Source: Zoogloea sp. (GTDB taxonomy: Bacteria > Pseudomonadota > Gammaproteobacteria > Burkholderiales > Rhodocyclaceae). From it: 64,000 bases of DNA. Below are positions 36,266 to 43,705 of the stretch, piece after piece. The notes beneath the pieces are model-generated. The model did not search any database. It was given only the letters and a program-made list of their open reading frames with translations, and had not been told where the DNA came from. Position 1 is the first letter of the stretch. Each line of letters begins with the position of its first letter. A program made the position numbers and the translations under genes. Location: the NCBI GenBank assembly GCA_016703645.1, contig JADJBR010000009.1, positions 239,935-303,934 of the forward strand. Direction: 5' to 3'.

Positions 36266-36829
36266 ATGAAGCACGAACTCCAGTCCCTTGCCGTGCTCAT
36301 CGACGCCGACAACGTCCGCCTCGATACCCTCACGCCCATCCTCGACGCCATCGCCCGCCTGGGCCGCGTGACGGTACGGCGCATCTACGGCGACTTCACC
36401 ACCCCCCACCTGGCCGGCTGGCGCCTCAAGCTCTCCGAACACGCCATCCACCCCATCCAGCAATACCGCAACACCACCGGCAAAAACGCCAGCGACAGCG
36501 CCCTCATCATCGACGCCATGGACCTGCTCCACTCCCGGCGCTTCGACGGCTTCTGCCTGGTGAGCAGCGACAGCGACTTCACCCGCCTGGCCACACGCAT
36601 CCGCGAAGACGGGCTGATGGTCTTCGGCTTTGGCGAAAAGCAAACCCCCAGCGCCTTCGTCAACGCCTGCGACCGCTTCAACCATGTGGAAGAGCTGACC
36701 ACCTCGCCGCTGGAAGTGATCGCCACCCATGCCGCGACGGCTGAAACGCCCGCCGCAGCCAGCGCCCCGGCCGCACCTGTCACCCCACCAGCGACACCCC
36801 CTGCCCCAGGCGGCAGCCGCCCTGCGTGA
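36266..36829 (+). CDS. NYN-domain ribonuclease-like protein, C-terminal LOTUS domain lost by frameshift
   Basis: 187 aa. The NYN (PIN-like) fold is clear: AVLIDADNV (catalytic Asp), then NASDSALIIDAMDLL and CLVSSDSDFTRLATRIREDG, with acidic residues for metal binding. A proline/alanine-rich linker (about 150-187) ends at a stop. In the +1 frame the adjacent sequence (from about 36800) encodes an OST-HTH/LOTUS-like domain, the normal C-terminal partner of these proteins. A single frameshift in the linker would explain this. NYN-LOTUS proteins are thought to bind and process RNA. Confidence 0.75.
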   Translation: MKHELQSLAVLIDADNVRLDTLTPILDAIARLGRVTVRRIYGDFTTPHLAGWRLKLSEHAIHPIQQYRNTTGKNASDSALIIDAMDLLHSRRFDGFCLVSSDSDFTRLATRIREDGLMVFGFGEKQTPSAFVNACDRFNHVEELTTSPLEVIATHAATAETPAAASAPAAPVTPPATPPAPGGSRPA

Positions 36830-37025
36830 CGCCTACTGCGGGATGGAAGCGGAAGACGGATGGGTGATGGTGGTGAAGCTCTATTCAAAGATCCGCAGTA
36901 CCCAGCCGGAATTCAAGCCGCCGCTATTTGGCTGTAGCAACGATCTGGATCTGATTGAAAAGACCAAAGCCAGCGGGCGAAGAAGACGGCCAGCTTGGGG
37001 TGGCAAGGGCCCCGGAAGGGGCCCT
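36790..37025 (+). pseudogene. Detached LOTUS/OST-HTH domain of the NYN protein
   Basis: In frame +1 relative to the NYN gene, the sequence reads AAALRDAYCGMEAEDGWVMV, then SQ-type SKIRSTQPEFKP and LDLIEKT. That is the pattern of an OST-HTH/LOTUS domain (consensus LRxA, DGW, a helix, PxF, LxxLIE). It has no start of its own and runs into a terminator-like hairpin at 37005-37026. Joined to the NYN part it would restore a normal protein of about 240 aa. Confidence 0.6.
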
Positions 37026-37026
37026 T
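37005..37026 (+). terminator. Hairpin terminator after the NYN/LOTUS gene
   Basis: A 9-bp stem, AAGGGCCCC with GGGGCCCTT, and a GGAA loop, followed by a T-rich stretch (TTGTTTAT). It marks the end of the NYN-LOTUS gene and the edge of a phage-derived segment. Confidence 0.75.
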
Positions 37027-37035
37027 TGTTTATGG

Positions 37036-37530
37036 ATGGCCCCCGGACAGATTGGGAGGAAGGGATGCTTTCAGCACGATGAAATCCTCACCCACAGCAT
37101 CCGCGTGGTATCCATAGAGGACCAGCCGTGGTTCGTGGCTGCCGACGTGCTGAAGAGTCTTGGTATGCCAACCGATAAGGGTGTCGGTAAGTACCTTCTT
37201 GCGCTTGGTAGCGACGAGCGGATGCTAACTACCCACGGACAGATTGGGGGTAAGGGGATGGCTGTGACAACCATCATCTCTGAATCGGGGCTTTACAAAT
37301 TCACGATGCGATCCGACAAGCCGCAGGCTAAGTCTTTCCAAGACTGGGTCACTAAAGAGGTCCTGCCGAGCATCCGGAAGACTGGCTCCTATGTGACTGG
37401 CCAGCCGAGTCTGGTAGAGAACCCGAAGATGTCCGCCCTGCAACTCGCCTGGGCTCAGATTGATTCCATGCAGGCCATCTTGACGGCCCTGGATGAGCAG
37501 GAGCGCATCCAAGCGAAGCAGGCGCAGTGA
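37036..37530 (+). CDS. BRO-N domain phage antirepressor-like protein, possibly N-terminally damaged
   Basis: About 164 aa from the in-frame ATG at 37036, which has no good ribosome site. The BRO-N domain (about 18-115) has HSIRVVSIEDQPWFVAADV, the central GSDERMLTT and the end LYKFTMRSDKPQAKSFQDWV and EVLPSIRKTGSY. The typical leader before HSIRVV is replaced by sequence shared with the preceding terminator region, so a truncated gene is likely. GC is below that of the neighbours. It belongs to a phage-type regulator remnant with the KilA-N piece at 38488. Confidence 0.7.
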   Translation: MAPGQIGRKGCFQHDEILTHSIRVVSIEDQPWFVAADVLKSLGMPTDKGVGKYLLALGSDERMLTTHGQIGGKGMAVTTIISESGLYKFTMRSDKPQAKSFQDWVTKEVLPSIRKTGSYVTGQPSLVENPKMSALQLAWAQIDSMQAILTALDEQERIQAKQAQ

Positions 37531-37622
37531 TTCGGACGTTCGACACCCTGCAGGCTCAGGGCGTGGCCGTGGCAGAGTGCTTCAGATAGCATCCGCAATG
37601 CATGCACAATATTGGAGACAAC

Positions 37623-38486
37623 ATGACCCACCGCCCAACAGTGTTCGTAGGCTCATCCTCTGAAGGCAAACAGATTGCCAAAGAAGTGCAGCAGGCATTA
37701 AAGGATGTTGCCGATGTCACGATATGGAGTCAGGGAATCTTTCAGCTAAACCACAGTTATCTAGAAGATCTAATCTCCGCATCGGAAACGGCAGACTTTG
37801 CAATATTCGTACTAACCCCTGACGATGTAACAGAATCACGGGATCAGCAATTATCCTCACCCCGAGATAACGTCGTCTTTGAGTTCGGTCTTTTCTTGGG
37901 GTGCCTGGGGCGGGATCGATGCTTTACATTCCACGATAAGTCACAGGACATAAAAATTCCGTCTGATCTTTTTGGAATCTCATCGGCAACCTTCTCACCC
38001 CACTCAGACGGAAATCTAGAAGCCGCCGTAGGGAGCGGATGCCGCGGAATCGAGAAATGTATTCTCAAGAAGGGGCGACGCCCACGGCAACTCAATACCT
38101 ACGTCCATTCTTACCGCTTACCAGCAATCCACGGTAGCTGGAAAGGTACCGCCACTCAAGAAGATGGACCAGATGGCCACCCTCTTGTTGCTGAAGTTAC
38201 AGCCACTTTCGATGCGCGCAGCACCCAGATTGTTGGCAACGGAACATTTCGCTTCACTCGGCCAGAGGGAGAAGAGCTAGAAGCACGTTACAAGTTTAAT
38301 GGTGGTTTCCTCTTTGACCAGTTTTTAAGAATCGAATACGACAGCGAAGAGCAATTCCGCATTCAATTCGGCTCAATAGTATTGGAGTTAGGCACCGATG
38401 CAAAATCACTTCATGGCCGCTTTCAGGGCTACGGATTGCTAACCAAAAGAATAATCCACGGCACCCTCAAGCTGACCAAAGCGTAA
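37623..38486 (+). CDS. TIR-like nucleotide-binding protein with unknown C-terminal beta domain
   Basis: 287 aa from the ATG at 37623 (GGAG upstream). Residues about 5-140 are a TIR-like domain of the PF10137 type: TVFVGSSSEGKQIAKEVQ, then NHSYLEDLISASETADFAIFVLTPDD and VVFEFGLFLGCLGR with Glu87 in the catalytic position. Such domains hydrolyse NAD+ in CBASS, Pycsar and related systems. Residues about 165-287 form a beta-rich domain (GSWKGTAT, GNGTFRFT, HGRFQGYG, GTLKLTK) not obviously STING or a cyclic-nucleotide-binding domain. The gene is AT-richer than its surroundings and lies between phage remnants. A stand-alone defence effector is an inference. Confidence 0.78.
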   Translation: MTHRPTVFVGSSSEGKQIAKEVQQALKDVADVTIWSQGIFQLNHSYLEDLISASETADFAIFVLTPDDVTESRDQQLSSPRDNVVFEFGLFLGCLGRDRCFTFHDKSQDIKIPSDLFGISSATFSPHSDGNLEAAVGSGCRGIEKCILKKGRRPRQLNTYVHSYRLPAIHGSWKGTATQEDGPDGHPLVAEVTATFDARSTQIVGNGTFRFTRPEGEELEARYKFNGGFLFDQFLRIEYDSEEQFRIQFGSIVLELGTDAKSLHGRFQGYGLLTKRIIHGTLKLTKA

Positions 38487-38487
38487 A

Positions 38488-38679
38488 GATCTCAACGGCC
38501 TCCCGATCACCTTCCGGGAAGACGGCTATATCAACATGACGAGGGCTGCCAAGCACTTCAAGAAGCGCCTCGACAAGTTCTGGGGCACGGATGAGACGGC
38601 CCAATACATCCAGGCCTTGGACGACTTTCTAACTACCACCGAAAAGGGGGAATTGATCCAGTCCAAGAAGGGCCGCTAG
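38488..38679 (+). pseudogene. KilA-N domain fragment
   Basis: Two bases after the TIR stop, an open frame reads DLNGLPITFREDGYINMTR, then AAKHFKKRLDKFW, the first half of a KilA-N phage domain, and stops at 38677. The usual N-terminal residues and the rest of the domain are missing, and there is no start codon. It is the cut end of a phage antirepressor gene, probably truncated when the TIR gene entered. Confidence 0.68.
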
Positions 38680-38929
38680 GGGGGCACCTATTGCTGTCGC
38701 ATCTGCTGGGGGTCAGGCTGCTGCTACTGCTCTTCCGCTATCCACGACCAGACGCATCCCCAAGGCGGCCACGTTGAGGCTCCCGCAGTGCGCATTCCTC
38801 CAGGTCTCCAGCCACTTGCCGCTGGGGGTGGGACCCTGCCCTGCCTCCAGAACGAAACCGCGCTCCTGCCGGCCGCAGAGGACCGATAGGTGCCCGGCAG
38901 TGGCCAGGATGGAGAGACGGAAGGGGGCG

Positions 38930-39250
38930 GTGTCACCGACCGGCACATTGGAGCCAGCGCCGGATCGGCGTAATGGAGCCAGTCTCACTCTGACGGACGT
39001 CTCGACCTTTCGCGGTCCATCGCTACCCTGCCGGGTTTGGCAGGAGAAAGCCGGTGGCCCGCAGGAGTATCGAGATGCACGAGTACCGCCAGGCCCTGAT
39101 GCGTTTGCGTCAGGGCGATTCGGAGCGCGAGATTGCGCGCTCCGGTTTGATGGGACGGGCCAAGGCGGCCCGTTTCCGGGAGTTGGCCTGCGAGAAGGGC
39201 TGGCTTGAGCTCACTCGGCCCCTGCCGGCAGACGCCGAGATCGCAGCCGT
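38930..39250 (+). mobile_element. Left end of an IS21-family element (truncated)
   Basis: Repeated TGGAGCCAG motifs at 38948-38957 and 38972-38982 resemble the multiple terminal binding sites of IS21-type elements. The start of istA follows. The element is cut at about 39251, where a GGGAATCAGGGGACGGACCA tag and IS30-type sequence begin. Between 38680 and 38930 nothing convincing is visible; a 91-aa minus-strand ORF there is not called. Confidence 0.6.
39054..39250 (+). pseudogene. IS21 transposase IstA, N-terminal fragment
   Basis: From a GTG at 39054 (CAGGAG upstream) the frame reads RRSIEMHEYRQALMRLRQGD, then SEREIARSG and GRAKAARFRELACEKGW, the DNA-binding N-terminus typical of IS21 IstA proteins. 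It is cut after about 66 residues by unrelated IS30-type DNA, so no active transposase is made. Confidence 0.75.
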
Positions 39251-39280
39251 GGGAATCAGGGGGAATCAGGGGACGGACCA

Positions 39281-39374
39281 GCTGGTGTCAAGTTTGAAGC
39301 GCAACACGGCGATTAATGCATTTAGGATTGACTGGAGAGGTGTTTAATTTGTTCGTCAGCCAGAAGTTTGTCGA
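39281..39374. mobile_element. IS30-family end fragment, copy 1
   Basis: 94 bases, 92 identical to 40523-40616. Copy 2 runs straight into an IS30-type transposase gene, so this is the same terminus of another or earlier insertion, cut at 39374 by the IS3-type element. A GGGAATCAGGGGACGGACCA tag lies directly before it (39261-39280), and the same tag recurs at the far end of the IS30 remnant near 40888. Confidence 0.75.
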
Positions 39375-39533
39375 TGACCCGGCCCCGATTTTTCTGGACA
39401 CGAATTTGGGGTAAAACCGTGTCACAGGAAAGGGGTTGGAAATGCGAAAGAGAAGGATGCAGGTGGGGTTGCGCCGGGCTCGCGGGAAGGAGCGCGTAGC
39501 GCGACTGGAGGCGAGCCCGGCGCGGCCGCGGAA

Positions 39534-39827
39534 GTGAAGCGGTGGTCGGCGGGCCGGAAGAAAGCGATAGTGCTGCGGCTGCTGCGCGGTGAGGCGGTCG
39601 ATGCTGTTTCGCGGGAGGTGTCGGTCCCGATATACAAGCTTGAACAGTGGCGTGACCGAGCGCTAGCTGGGATCGACGCGGGTCTCAAGGAGCGCGAGAA
39701 CGATCCGCTCGAGCGCCAACTCGACGAGGCCAAGCGGCGTATCGGCGAACTGGTCATGGAAGTCGAGATCCTGCAAAAGGAAAGGCGGGCGAAGCACCCT
39801 TTGGCCGGACGGAGGTCGTCGCGATGA
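39534..39827 (+). CDS. IS3-family transposase OrfA
   Basis: 97 aa from a GTG at 39534. A helix-turn-helix half (RKKAIVLRLLRGEAVDAVSREV) precedes a coiled-coil-like region (DPLERQLDEAKRRIGELVMEVEIL), the standard IS3 OrfA design. The ATG of OrfB overlaps its end (39824), typical of programmed frameshift IS3 elements. The element is defective because OrfB is cut. Confidence 0.87.
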   Translation: MKRWSAGRKKAIVLRLLRGEAVDAVSREVSVPIYKLEQWRDRALAGIDAGLKERENDPLERQLDEAKRRIGELVMEVEILQKERRAKHPLAGRRSSR

Positions 39828-40558
39828 GCCGACAGACCTCCGAAGGCGCTGGCAAACGCTACGGCCTGAAGCGGGTGTGCCGGGCGCTTGAATTTCCCCG
39901 TTCGACCCTCTATGACCGGCAGGCCAGAGAATCGGCCACGGTGATCCCCTTGTGCCCACAGAGGCGCGGCCGAAAGCCTAAGGTGGCGGACATCGACCTC
40001 CTGGCCGCCATCCGCGCCGATCTGGAAGCATCGCCTTTCATCGGCGAGGGTCACCGCAAAGTATGGGCGCGGCTGCGCATCCTGCACGACATCCGTGTCT
40101 CCCGCGCCCGTGTGCTGCGCCTGATGCGCGAGAACGCCTTGCTGTCGCCCCATCGGCAACCCCAGGGCGCCTCCAAGCTGCACGACGGATCGATTACGAC
40201 GGATCGCCCGAATGAAATATGGGGTACCGATGGCATCCGCATTGAGACCGTGGATGAGGGCTGGGTCTGGGTTTTCTCGGCGGTCGACCATTTCGATGCC
40301 TGCTGCGTTGGCATTCATACCGTCAAGACGGGCAACCGTTTCGCGGCGTTGCAGCCGATTGCTCAGGGGCTTCACACCGAATTCGGTGCCACCGGCGCCG
40401 ATGCCGGGCGCGGCCTGACGCTGCGCATGGATCACGGCACGCAATACACGGCCGACGACTTCCTCAACCAGGTCAGATTCTGGGGCATCGCCCCCAGCTT
40501 TGCCTTCGTTGCCGAGCCGCAGGCTGGTGTCAAGTTTGAAGCGCAACACGGCGATTAA
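39824..40558 (+). pseudogene. IS3-family transposase OrfB, truncated by IS30 insertion
   Basis: The true OrfB part runs to about 40522: an HTH-like block (VCRALEFPRSTLYDR), then the DDE core with TDRPNEIWGTDG (first Asp) and RMDHGTQY (second Asp). It stops at FAFVAEPQ, where the last Glu motif and the C-terminus should follow. The final 12 residues come from IS30 end sequence. It is therefore inactive. The left end of the IS3 element lies near 39375; its right end is lost. Confidence 0.85.
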
Positions 40559-40888
40559 TGCATTTAGGATTGGCTAGAGAGGTGTTTAATTTGTTCGTCA
40601 GCCAGAAGTTTGTCGAATATCTCTCTGGGGGTCTGATAGCCGAGAATGCGTCGGGGACGTTCATTAAGGCGATCGGCGATGGTGTTGAGTTCGTCCTGAG
40701 AGGTTCCGGACAGGTCGGAGCCTTTGGGTAGATACTCACGGACCAGGCCGTTGGCATTTTCATTGCTGCCCCGTTGCCAAGGGCTGTGAGGATCGGCGAA
40801 ATAGACTTGAATGCCGTTAGCAGTAGCCAGATCGCGATGGCGGGCCATTTCGCTGCCTCGGTCGTAAGTCATGGTTTTGCGAACGCGG
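40523..40888 (-). mobile_element. IS30-family transposase remnant (C-terminal part)
   Basis: The minus-strand frame from about 40887 to the stop at 40564 encodes RKTMTYDRGSEMARH, then PHSPWQRGSNENANGL and LNERPRRILGY, the catalytic end of IS30-type transposases (DDE, with DPHSPWQRGxNEN). The N-terminal two thirds are missing. It is inserted into the IS3 OrfB gene at 40523 and is joined on the right to a GGGAATCAGGGGACGGACCA tag. Bases 40891-41073 beyond hold unassigned sequence. Confidence 0.8.
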
Positions 40889-41073
40889 GAATCAGGGGAC
40901 GGACCACAGTATTACCAATCCGCGACGCACTGCGCAGGAGGCGGCCTGCGAGCGCCTCATCGAGCGCCTGGAGCACGATCGTCAGCGGGCCGCCGCGGCC
41001 TCAGGATGTGGGCGTGCAACGCGCCCTGGCGAACCTTGCGCAGAGGTACAGCGCGGACTGCCGCTGAAGGGTG

Positions 41074-42387
41074 TCAGGGTCGTCGGAACGGGCTTGTCCG
41101 CTTTTTCCTGGCGGGCGTTTCCTGGAATCGGGCCGGGTTGAAACCGGTGCGCTGAGCAAGGAGGTGTTCGCCATCGATGCGCTCGGCCAGGCTGTCGATG
41201 TCGCGCGCGCTTACACCGACCCGGGCGAAGTGCGCTTGCCAAGTGTTAACAACCTCGATTACGGCGGCAACTTCGGCCGCGGCTTCTTTGGGCAGCAGGC
41301 CGAAGGCGTCGCACTGGGACATGGCATTGTCGAGCGTCGAATCGCGGCCATGGCTGCCGCAGATGAACTCCTGGAAGCCCTGCCCCGAATTGCCCGGTAG
41401 CACGTCGTAGGCCGGCGCCAGTTTCAGGCGGCCATTCCTGTGCAGGTCCACAACCAGCAGGGCGTGGTTCTTTTCGTGATCGTCGGTATTGTCGACCAGG
41501 ATATTGAAGACCATCCGACGGAAGAGTTCTCGGGCGTCGCGCTGATGGGTGTCGTCCTGGGTGATGCCCACCCGACGCAGGATCCGGGCGAGTCCGGGGT
41601 AACCCAACTCGGGCTCCTCCCCGGACGGGGTGGCTGCACGGATGGCGGTGCCAGCCGAGATGGCGTGAATCCGCCGGCCTTGCTCCCGGTCGAAACGGCG
41701 GATCGCGAGGGCGTGGGCGCCCGCAAGAGGGATGATCTGCGTTCTTGCCACGGTGATGCCTGCACGCTCGGCAAGTGTCATCGTCGCGTGCTCGATGAGC
41801 GGCGTGACCACGGGCTCGCCGTTGAAGAACTTGATGACCCACTGCTCGCCACCGATGTCGATGAGGGCCTTGGGCTTTGCGCCACCGAGGCTGCCACCGG
41901 CGCGAATGATCTTCGCCTCCATGGCGCTGATGGGCTCTGCGGCCTCGATCTTGGCGGCCACCTCGCTCAGCCGCTGCGCGTCGTCGAGTCGCGGCAGCGG
42001 GCTCCCTGCGCGCGGGATGTAGGAGGTGGACGACCGGGAAACGCCGAGCGCACCAAATCGGTCGTCACCCGCGTAGTAGAGATACTCCATGAGGGAGAGG
42101 CGCCCGGGCTTGTCCAGGAAGCGGATGACCTTCTCTCCCCAGCGGTCCGGCCGCGCATCGTCCACTGCACCGACCGCACGCTGGGCATCGGCCGCCAGGC
42201 GGCCCGGGGGAAGGTGTTCGATGTCGACAAGGGGGAGATCCTCGCTCAACGCAAACCCATCGGCCAGCCATGCCTCCCCGTAGCGCAAGGAGACGCCCTT
42301 TCCGGCAGCGACGAGCCTCAGTGTGCCGACATGGCGGGGGGTGGCAGGGTCGCCCAGATACCACAGGAACAGCTCGTCCAGACGCAT
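41074..42387 (-). CDS. hipA: HipA-family serine/threonine kinase toxin
   Basis: 437 aa. The HipA layout is complete: N-terminal subdomain with DRWGEKVI and DRFGALGVS, Gly-rich loop GGSLGGAKPKAL (about 167), RRFDREQG, catalytic NILVDNTDDHEKNHALL (about 295-312) and metal-site PAYDVLP. HipA kinases phosphorylate tRNA synthetases and arrest growth. The ATG is one base after the hipB stop, so the pair is one operon with antitoxin first. It borders the IS graveyard, suggesting acquisition together. Confidence 0.9.
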   Translation of the reverse strand: MRLDELFLWYLGDPATPRHVGTLRLVAAGKGVSLRYGEAWLADGFALSEDLPLVDIEHLPPGRLAADAQRAVGAVDDARPDRWGEKVIRFLDKPGRLSLMEYLYYAGDDRFGALGVSRSSTSYIPRAGSPLPRLDDAQRLSEVAAKIEAAEPISAMEAKIIRAGGSLGGAKPKALIDIGGEQWVIKFFNGEPVVTPLIEHATMTLAERAGITVARTQIIPLAGAHALAIRRFDREQGRRIHAISAGTAIRAATPSGEEPELGYPGLARILRRVGITQDDTHQRDARELFRRMVFNILVDNTDDHEKNHALLVVDLHRNGRLKLAPAYDVLPGNSGQGFQEFICGSHGRDSTLDNAMSQCDAFGLLPKEAAAEVAAVIEVVNTWQAHFARVGVSARDIDSLAERIDGEHLLAQRTGFNPARFQETPARKKRTSPFRRP

Positions 42388-42388
42388 C

Positions 42389-42751
42389 TCAGTCTTTCAC
42401 CCGCTGCATGCGGGCCTCCGCGGAAGCCTGGGCGCGTTTGCGCCCCAGCTCCACTGCCGCACGCACATCCATCTCGATGGCGCCCCGGTCGTGTTCGGGC
42501 GCGGCGAGGGCCCTCAGTTCGCCGTCACGCTGGATGAGCCAGAGGGCGGTGGCGACGATGCCGATCCCCACGGCGGGGTCGCCGGCTTCGAGCCGCTGCA
42601 GCGTGGGCACCGAGACGCCCATGCGCTTCGCCCAGGTCTTCAGGGATTCCTTGCGGCGCAGGCGGGCCACCGCGAGGTCTGCGCCCAGCTTTTCAATGGC
42701 GGCGGCCGTGGCCGGCGGTAACTGCAGCAGAGCACGAGCGGTTCTAGACAT
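42389..42751 (-). CDS. hipB: HipB-like XRE-family antitoxin
   Basis: 120 aa. An XRE-type helix-turn-helix spans about residues 24-75 (LAVARLRRKESLKTWAKRMGVSVPTLQRLEAGD). A C-terminal tail rich in charged residues (RKRAQASAEARMQRVKD) probably contacts HipA. It represses the operon through the inverted repeat just upstream. The start at 42751 sits next to this operator. Confidence 0.85.
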   Translation of the reverse strand: MSRTARALLQLPPATAAAIEKLGADLAVARLRRKESLKTWAKRMGVSVPTLQRLEAGDPAVGIGIVATALWLIQRDGELRALAAPEHDRGAIEMDVRAAVELGRKRAQASAEARMQRVKD

Positions 42752-42752
42752 A

Positions 42753-42797
42753 CATATAGATGGTTGCTAACCAAGCGCTTCCGTACACATCTATATG
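42753..42797. promoter_or_regulatory. hipBA operator (perfect 10-bp inverted repeat)
   Basis: CATATAGATG (42753-42762) and CATCTATATG (42788-42797) form a perfect inverted repeat just upstream of the hipB ATG. The AT-rich arms contrast with the GC-rich context, as expected for HipB-type autoregulation. Confidence 0.75.
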
Positions 42798-43029
42798 CAT
42801 ATTCATCTCCACTCCATGCCGCGTGGGCTTGTCGCCCAGGCCTGGCCCCGTGCGTCAGTCCTTCACGGAACTGTCTGTCCGCAATGGGCTCCATGCATCA
42901 GGATGTACCGCCCGATGACCGTTTTGGCGTTGTTACACCCGCGCGCTCGTGGTAAACCTCCATCCTCGGCCTGGCGCTTTTCCTTACGCGCATCGGCCTT
43001 CGGATCACCGCCCTTGCTTCAACACATTC

Positions 43030-43692
43030 ATGCCCACCACCGCCCCCCCCACCGAGTCTTACCGCCACTCCGAATGGCTGGCTTCCACCGAGCTGCCGAC
43101 CACCCATGGGGTGTTCTCCATGCACGTTTTCCGCACCACCGTCCCGTCGGCGAGCCAGGGCTTCCAGGAGCATGTGGCCCTGGTGTATGGCGCGACGGAA
43201 GGGGTGGCCGGGCTGCCGGTGCGGGTTCATTCCGAATGCCTCACCGGCGAGGTGTTTGGCTCGCTCAAATGTGACTGCCGCGACCAGCTCGACCTGGCCC
43301 TGTCGGAGATCGTCCGCCTGGGGGCCGGCATCGTGCTGTATCTGCGCCAGGAAGGGCGGGGCATCGGCCTGGCCAACAAGGTAATGGCCTATCAGCTCCA
43401 GTCCCAGGGGCACGACACCGTGGACGCCAACCGCCTGCTCGGCCTGCCCGACGATGCCCGCTCCTACGAGATGGTCCCGGAGATGCTGGCCCACTTCGGC
43501 GTGCCCAGCATCCGCCTGATGACCAACAACCCGGACAAGCTCGCCAAGCTCACCAAACTCGGCGTCCAGGTGGAGAGCTGCCTGCCGGTGATCACCACCC
43601 CCAACACCCACTCCATCGGCTACATCCGGGCCAAGCGCCAGCGCATGGGGCACGCCCTGCCGGACGTCCCCGGTAACGTGAAGCCCCGCTAG
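43030..43692 (+). CDS. ribA: GTP cyclohydrolase II (riboflavin synthesis)
   Basis: 220 aa from the ATG at 43030; a longer ORF from 42949 lacks a site. Zinc ligands CLTGEVFGSLKCDC (about 65-78) and the catalytic block YLRQEGRGIGLANKVMAYQLQ are intact. It opens GTP to start flavin synthesis. The gene stands alone, and no FMN-riboswitch-like structure is visible upstream. Note the longer urc1 homologue at 32411 with a different role. Confidence 0.95.
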   Translation: MPTTAPPTESYRHSEWLASTELPTTHGVFSMHVFRTTVPSASQGFQEHVALVYGATEGVAGLPVRVHSECLTGEVFGSLKCDCRDQLDLALSEIVRLGAGIVLYLRQEGRGIGLANKVMAYQLQSQGHDTVDANRLLGLPDDARSYEMVPEMLAHFGVPSIRLMTNNPDKLAKLTKLGVQVESCLPVITTPNTHSIGYIRAKRQRMGHALPDVPGNVKPR

Positions 43693-43705
43693 CAGCGGGC
43701 AAGCC

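Noticed and set aside
38713-38988. 91-codon minus-strand ORF between the KilA-N remnant and IS21
   Set aside because: It crosses the IS21 terminal repeats, has no ribosome site and no recognisable domain; probably chance.
39375-40522. Intact IS3 element
   Set aside because: OrfB lacks its C-terminus and the right inverted repeat is missing because of the IS30 insertion.
42760-43029. FMN riboswitch ahead of ribA
   Set aside because: The conserved core sequences and pairing of the RFN element are not visible; the stretch holds the hipBA operator and plain sequence.
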